From: Streptomyces eurocidicus
GTDB taxonomy: Bacteria > Actinomycetota > Actinomycetes > Streptomycetales > Streptomycetaceae
Direction of reading: 5' to 3'
Length of the DNA stretch: 64,000 nt
NCBI RefSeq assembly: GCF_002891295.1
Contig: NZ_LGUI01000004.1
Coordinates: 186,001-250,000 of the forward strand
The notes under the pieces are model-generated. The model was not told the origin of the DNA and did no database searches. It saw only the letters and a list, made by a program, of their open reading frames with translations. The position numbers and the translations under genes are program-made. Shown here piece after piece: positions 59,870-64,000 of this stretch; positions within the stretch are counted from its first letter, which is position 1, and the number at the start of each line of letters is the position of its first letter.

Positions 59870-61306
59870 TCAGACGCGGACGGCCGTGGCCGTGCGCGTG
59901 TGCGGGCGGGCGAGGTTGTCCGGGTGGAGGATCTCCTGGAGCCGCTCCGGGGTGAGCAGGCCCTTGGCCAGGACGAGGTCGTGCACCGAGGCGCCCGTGG
60001 TGAGCGCCTCCTGGGCGACGGCGGTGGCCTGCTCGTAGCCGATGTGCGGGTTGAGCGCGGTGGCCAGGCCGATGGACCGGGCGACGAGGCCGGCCAGGTG
60101 CTCACGGTTGGCGGTGATGCCGGTGACGCAGCGCTCGGCCAGGGTCAGACAGCCGGCCCGGAGGTGGGTGAGGCTCTTGAGGAGGCTGTGGGCGATGACC
60201 GGCTCGAAGGCGTTGAGCTGGAGCTGCCCGCCCTCGGCGGCGAACGTGACCGTCACATCGTTGCCGATGACCTCGAAGGCGATCTGGTTGACGACCTCCG
60301 GGATCACCGGGTTGACCTTGCCGGGCATGATGCTCGAACCGGCCTGGACCGGCGGCAGGTTGATCTCGGCGAGACCGGCGCGCGGGCCGCAGGACAGCAG
60401 GCGCAGGTCGTTGCAGGTCTTGGAGAGCTTCACGGCGATCCGCTTCAGCACGCCGGAGAGCTGCACGAACGCACCCATGTCCTGGGTGGCCTCCACCAGG
60501 TCACCGGCGACGGTGACCGGGATGCCGGTGATCGAGCCGAGGTGGCGGCAGGCGAGCGCCGGGTACGCGGGGTGGGCGTTGAGGCCGGTGCCGATGGCGG
60601 TGCCGCCGAGGTTGATCTCGCGGAGCAGCGCGCACGCCTCGGCCAGGCGCGCCCGGTCCTCGTCGAGCATGACGGCGTAGGCGGCGAACTCCTGACCCAG
60701 CGTCATGGGCACGGCGTCCTGCAGCTGGGTGCGGCCCATCTTGAGGACGTCCGCGAACTCCTCGGCCTTGGCGGCGAACGCCTCGCGCAGCACCTCCATG
60801 GCCTCCAGCAGGCGGACGGCGGCGAGCTGCAGCGAGAGGCGGACGGCGGTCGGGTAGACGTCGTTGGTGCTCTGCCCGGCGTTGACGTCCTCCAGCGGGT
60901 GCAGGTGCCGGTACTCGCCCTTGGCGTGGCCGAGGAGCTCCAGCGCGCGGTTGGCGACGACCTCGTTGGCGTTCATGTTGGTGGAGGTGCCGGCGCCGCC
61001 CTGGATGACGTCCACGACGAACTGGTCGTGCCACTGCCCGGCCCGGATCTCCTCGCAGGCCCGCACGATCGCGTCCACCTTGCGCTCGTCGAGCAGCCCC
61101 AGGTCGCGGTTGGCGAGGGCGGCGGCCTGCTTGACGGCCGCGAGGGCGGTCACCAGGTCGGGGTAGGCGGAGATGGGCGTCCCGGTGATGGGGAAGTTCT
61201 CCACGGCGCGCAGGGTGTGGACGCCGTAGTACGCGGCGGCGGGGACGTCGCGGTCGCCGAGGAGGTCGTGCTCGGAGCGGGTGGGGCCGGGGCGGGAGAC
61301 CGACAT
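59870..61306 (-). CDS. aspA: AspA, aspartate ammonia-lyase
   Basis: 478 residues. VPAAAYYGVHTLRAVENFPIT at the start, GGAGTSTNMNANEV, HPLEDVNAGQSTNDV, and the superfamily signature GSSIMPGKVNP near 323 with the catalytic Ser. Aspartase rather than fumarase: RTQLQDAVPMTLGQEF and LGGTAIGTGLNAHP are typical. It splits aspartate to fumarate and ammonia. In an operon with asparaginase upstream (68-base gap). Confidence 0.93.
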   Translation of the reverse strand: MSVSRPGPTRSEHDLLGDRDVPAAAYYGVHTLRAVENFPITGTPISAYPDLVTALAAVKQAAALANRDLGLLDERKVDAIVRACEEIRAGQWHDQFVVDVIQGGAGTSTNMNANEVVANRALELLGHAKGEYRHLHPLEDVNAGQSTNDVYPTAVRLSLQLAAVRLLEAMEVLREAFAAKAEEFADVLKMGRTQLQDAVPMTLGQEFAAYAVMLDEDRARLAEACALLREINLGGTAIGTGLNAHPAYPALACRHLGSITGIPVTVAGDLVEATQDMGAFVQLSGVLKRIAVKLSKTCNDLRLLSCGPRAGLAEINLPPVQAGSSIMPGKVNPVIPEVVNQIAFEVIGNDVTVTFAAEGGQLQLNAFEPVIAHSLLKSLTHLRAGCLTLAERCVTGITANREHLAGLVARSIGLATALNPHIGYEQATAVAQEALTTGASVHDLVLAKGLLTPERLQEILHPDNLARPHTRTATAVRV

Positions 61307-61374
61307 GGGGGGATCCGATCGGGTGCGGTGGGGGAGGGCGGGGAGGGCACTCAGGAGGCGGCCGGGAGGGGCGC

Positions 61375-62376
61375 TCAGGCGGTGGCCGGGGCGCCGACGA
61401 GCCGGCGCAGCGCGTGGGTCCGCGCTTCCGTGCCGGCGGTGGTGAGCGCGGCGCTGAGGACGGCGATACGGGCCTGGCCGGCGCGGAGGGTGCCGGTGAG
61501 CACGGCCCCGGCGGCGGCGAGGTCCACGGCGCCGCCGTGGGTGTAGATCTCGGCGACGGGCCCCGAGGGGACGCGGGTGGTGAGGGCGACGAGGACGCCG
61601 CGCGAGACCGCCGCCCCGACGGCGGTGACGATCTCGGGGGTGGCGTTGCCCGCGCCCGTCGCGACCAGGACGATGCCCTGGGCGCCGGCCCGGACGGCGG
61701 CGTCGAACAGCAACGGGTCCGCGTCGCAGTGGTGCATGACGATGTCGACCCGGGGGAGGGCCGTGTCGTCGGCCGGCGCGGGCAGGGGCAGCGGCGCCGG
61801 GCGCTCGGGCCGCCCGTGGACGAGGATCCGGCCGTCCTTGACGTCGGCCACCGGGCTGCCGGAGGGGTCGGCGAACGCGTCGGCGGCCAGCGTCCGGACC
61901 TTGACCGTGCCCCGGGCGGCGTGCACCTGTCCGTCGAAGGCGATCAGGACGCCGTGGTCGCGCAGCGCGGCGGAGCCCGCCGCGAGCAGGGCGTCGTGGA
62001 GGTTGCGCGGGCCGTCGCCGTCCGCCGCCTCGAGCGGCAGCTGGGCGCCGGTGAAGACGATCGGGCGGGGGTCGTCGTGGTGGAGGTCGAGCAGGAAGGC
62101 CGACTCCTCCAGGGTGTCCGTGCCGTGCGTGACGACGATGCCGTCGACGTCCGGGTCGGTCAGCACCTCGTGCGCGGTCCGCAGCAGGGCGAGCTGGTCG
62201 CGGGTGGTGAGCCGGGCGCTGTTCACGCTCATCAGGTCGACGACCCGCACCCGGATGCCCTCGGGCACCGCGGCCGTGGCCAGGACGTCCCCGCCGCGTG
62301 CGTCGGCGGCGAAGCCGGACCCCTGCCAGCGGCTGGCGATCGTTCCGCCGGTGCTGATGACGACGACCTGTCCCAC
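61375..62376 (-). CDS. ansA: L-asparaginase
   Basis: 333 residues starting at GTG. VVISTGGTIASRW (Thr12) and VVTHGTDTLEESAF carry the two catalytic Thr motifs. No signal peptide, so cytoplasmic. It hydrolyses asparagine to aspartate and feeds AspA. Divergent from an Lrp/AsnC regulator. Confidence 0.93.
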   Translation of the reverse strand: MGQVVVISTGGTIASRWQGSGFAADARGGDVLATAAVPEGIRVRVVDLMSVNSARLTTRDQLALLRTAHEVLTDPDVDGIVVTHGTDTLEESAFLLDLHHDDPRPIVFTGAQLPLEAADGDGPRNLHDALLAAGSAALRDHGVLIAFDGQVHAARGTVKVRTLAADAFADPSGSPVADVKDGRILVHGRPERPAPLPLPAPADDTALPRVDIVMHHCDADPLLFDAAVRAGAQGIVLVATGAGNATPEIVTAVGAAVSRGVLVALTTRVPSGPVAEIYTHGGAVDLAAAGAVLTGTLRAGQARIAVLSAALTTAGTEARTHALRRLVGAPATA

Positions 62377-62455
62377 GTCGGCCCGCCCTTCCCAAGATCA
62401 TTACGGTCGGCCACGGGGGAGTGGCGACCAGGCAGGGGAACGATAGGACGAATCG

Positions 62456-62515
62456 CGCGCAATCGGGTTGCTGAATAGAGCGTGATCGCGCCTATATGTG
62501 GTGGATAATTGCGCG
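62456..62515. promoter_or_regulatory. AsnC-type operator region between ansA and the regulator
   Basis: CGCGCAAT (62456-62463) and ATTGCGCG (62508-62515) are perfect inverted 8-mers bracketing the AT-rich divergent promoter (GAATAG, CTATAT). A related GCGCGCAA stands before tdh. Likely Lrp/AsnC binding sites. Confidence 0.6.
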
Positions 62516-62971
62516 GTGGACAGCATCGACAGAAATATCTTGCGCGAGCTCCAGGAGGACGGTCGTCTGACCATCCAGGAACTCGCCCACCGCGTCGGCC
62601 TGACCCCGTCCCCGTGCATGCGCCGCGTCCGCCAGCTCGAACAGGACGGCGTGATCCAGGGCTACCGCGCGATCATCAACCCCGAGGCCGTCGGCCGGAG
62701 CTTCGAGGTGCTCGTCTCGGTCGAGGTCAAGCGCGACCGCGCCGCTGTGGAGGCGTTCGAGGCGGCCCTCCAGGACATCCCCGACGTCATCGAGGCGTAC
62801 CGCCTCTTCGGCAGCCCCGGCTGCATGCTCCGCATCGCCGTCGCCGACCTCACGGCCTACGAGCGGCTGTGGATCGAGCGGCTCACCGCGCTGTCCGGGA
62901 TCACCGAGGTGAACTCGCAGATCGTCATGAAGCGCGTCAAGGAGCCGAAGGGGCTCCCGGTCGGGGCGTGA
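62516..62971 (+). CDS. Lrp/AsnC-family regulator of asparagine catabolism
   Basis: 151 residues. HTH: LTIQELAHRVGLTPSPCMRRVRQL, split here at the turn (HRVGLTPSPCM). RAM/ligand domain: VLVSVEVKRDRAAVEAFEAA and IEAYRLFGSPGCMLRIAV. I start at GTG 62516 (VDSIDRNIL, the usual AsnC beginning) with GGTGGA upstream; GTG 62498 would put the operator inside the gene. Probably senses an amino acid and controls ansA-aspA. Confidence 0.9.
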   Translation: MDSIDRNILRELQEDGRLTIQELAHRVGLTPSPCMRRVRQLEQDGVIQGYRAIINPEAVGRSFEVLVSVEVKRDRAAVEAFEAALQDIPDVIEAYRLFGSPGCMLRIAVADLTAYERLWIERLTALSGITEVNSQIVMKRVKEPKGLPVGA

Positions 62972-63278
62972 CCCGTTCGGCGGTCACCCGTCCGGTCGGA
63001 GTCGGTCCCGTACGCGCCGCACCGCCCGGCGGGAATCCGCGGTCGCCGCGGCCCGTCCCGGGGCCGTCACGGCGGGGTCCGGAGGCCGGACGGCACGCCC
63101 GTCCCACCCGTGTGAAGCTCCGCTGTTGCCGCGCTTAAGAAAACCTCGATGGACTTGACGGCCGGGAATGGGCACATTGGTGCGCGCAAAGGATCACCAC
63201 GGCGACCGTCCGCCCTGGCGGCAGCCCATCGGCCCGTCAGCGCCCGGTCAGCGCCCCCACGCCTGGAGCGGCATTTCA
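62972..63278. promoter_or_regulatory. Promoter region of tdh
   Basis: 307 bases with no gene. TTGACG at 63155-63160 may be a -35. TTGGTGCGCGCAA (63177-63189) repeats the core seen in the ansA operator, so the Lrp/AsnC protein may also act here. Confidence 0.45.
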
Positions 63279-64000
63279 ATGAAGGCACTCGTCAAGCACA
63301 AGGCCGAGCCCGGGCTGTGGCTCATGGACGTTCCCGAGCCCGAGACCGGCCCCGACGACGTCCTGATCAAGGTGCTGCGCACCGGTATCTGCGGCACCGA
63401 CCTGCACATCCGTTCCTGGGACGGCTGGGCCCAGGGTGCCGTCACCACCCCGCGGATCCTCGGTCACGAGTTCGTCGGCGAGGTCGCGGCCGTCGGTGCG
63501 GACGTCCGTGACATCGCGGTCGGCGACCTGGTCAGCGGCGAGGGCCACCTGGTGTGCGGGAAGTGCCGCAACTGTCTGGCCGGCCGCCGCCACCTGTGCC
63601 GCAGCACGGTCGGTCTCGGCGTGGGCCGCGACGGCGCGTTCGCCGAGTACGTCGCCCTGCCCGCCTCCAACGTCTGGGTGCACCGCACGCGCGTCGACCT
63701 CGACGTCGCCGCGATCTTCGACCCGTTCGGCAACGCCGTCCACACGGCCCTGTCCTTCCCCCTGGTGGGCGAGGACGTCCTGATCACGGGCGCGGGCCCG
63801 ATCGGCATCATGGCGGTGGCCGTGGCCCGGCACGCCGGTGCCCGCAACATCGTCATCACCGATGTCAGCGAGCCCCGCCTGGAGCTGGCCCGTAAGGCCG
63901 GTGCGACCCTCACCCTCAACGTCGCCGAGTCCAGGATCGCCGACGCCCAGCGTCAGCTGGGCCTGCGCGAGGGCTTCGACGTCGGCCTGGAGATGTCGGG
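63279..64000 (+). CDS. tdh: L-threonine 3-dehydrogenase, N-terminal part, cut by the window edge
   Basis: 240 residues visible from ATG 63279, GGAG 10 bases upstream. Zinc MDR enzyme: catalytic Cys38 in [25 protein letters not shown], the four-Cys structural zinc loop [27 protein letters not shown], and Rossmann [22 protein letters not shown] and [12 protein letters not shown] are specific to Tdh. It oxidises threonine to 2-amino-3-ketobutyrate. The C-terminal part lies beyond the window. Confidence 0.93.
   Translation, partial: MKALVKHKAEPGLWLMDVPEPETGPDDVLIKVLRTGICGTDLHIRSWDGWAQGAVTTPRILGHEFVGEVAAVGADVRDIAVGDLVSGEGHLVCGKCRNCLAGRRHLCRSTVGLGVGRDGAFAEYVALPASNVWVHRTRVDLDVAAIFDPFGNAVHTALSFPLVGEDVLITGAGPIGIMAVAVARHAGARNIVITDVSEPRLELARKAGATLTLNVAESRIADAQRQLGLREGFDVGLEMS

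Noticed and set aside
58124..61546. A 1140-residue plus-strand open frame
   Set aside because: Antisense to malic enzyme, aspA and ansA. The translation is low-complexity Gly/Val/Asp, typical of a shadow frame in high-GC DNA.
1..64000. tRNA, rRNA, CRISPR arrays, riboswitches, insertion sequences, phage integrase or att sites
   Set aside because: None could be recognised on either strand. No repeat-spacer pattern, transposase-like protein or tRNA cloverleaf was found by reading.

Overview
The window looks like Streptomyces or a close relative. GC is very high, GTG and TTG starts and overlapping ATGA/GTGA stop-start pairs are frequent, and TTA leucine codons are almost absent except in a few genes of one accessory cluster. 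Genes of housekeeping type (nadE, malic enzyme, aspA, ansA, tdh) lie among much accessory material. I see no rRNA, tRNA, CRISPR array, insertion sequence or integrase.

Left part (1-5.9 kb). After a cut response regulator, an acetyltransferase gene and a glycoside-hydrolase remnant there is a compact ribosomal-peptide locus. It has a 27-residue precursor gene ending in HAWVLHVI, a hairpin, a short divergent cytochrome P450 and a JmjC/cupin-type oxygenase. The pattern of a tiny precursor plus one P450 is that of the tryptorubin/atropopeptide type of P450-modified RiPP; the core and the added oxygenase look unusual. A secreted amidase follows.

Second part (5.9-20.8 kb). A two-armed cluster of unknown product. 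The left arm is seven overlapping genes: kinase-like protein, methyltransferase, adenylosuccinate-lyase-type lyase, GNAT, class I amidotransferase/gamma-glutamyl hydrolase, HemK-like methyltransferase and MFS exporter. The right arm is a 576-residue orphan, an amidase, a glutamine-synthetase-like ligase and a FemAB-like transferase. The ligase and hydrolase could attach and remove a gamma-glutamyl group. In-frame TTA codons (three in the orphan, one in the amidotransferase) suggest bldA-dependent timing. A second MFS exporter follows a strong terminator.

Third part (20.8-38.3 kb). An extended biotin island: bioA, bioD, bioB and bioF, and an ECF biotin transporter (BioMNY). With them are an acyl-CoA ligase, a thiolase lacking its usual C-terminal cysteine, a hotdog thioesterase, an enoyl-thioester reductase, a P450, a phosphopantetheinyl transferase, a ketosynthase, a free ACP and a methyltransferase. 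It may be a self-contained pimeloyl-to-biotin pathway or a cluster for a biotin-like antimetabolite. It is interrupted by a small ArsR operon and yjdM.

Fourth part (38.5-58.3 kb). A mixed accessory stretch: decayed genes, an amino acid permease, small proteins, nadE, several regulator/enzyme pairs with visible operators, and a gene fusing a degenerate EF-Tu-like GTPase to a ricin-type lectin segment.

Right end (58.4-64 kb). Amino acid catabolism: malic enzyme, aspartate ammonia-lyase and asparaginase on one strand, a divergent Lrp/AsnC regulator, and the start of threonine dehydrogenase. Together they would feed asparagine and threonine carbon into central metabolism.
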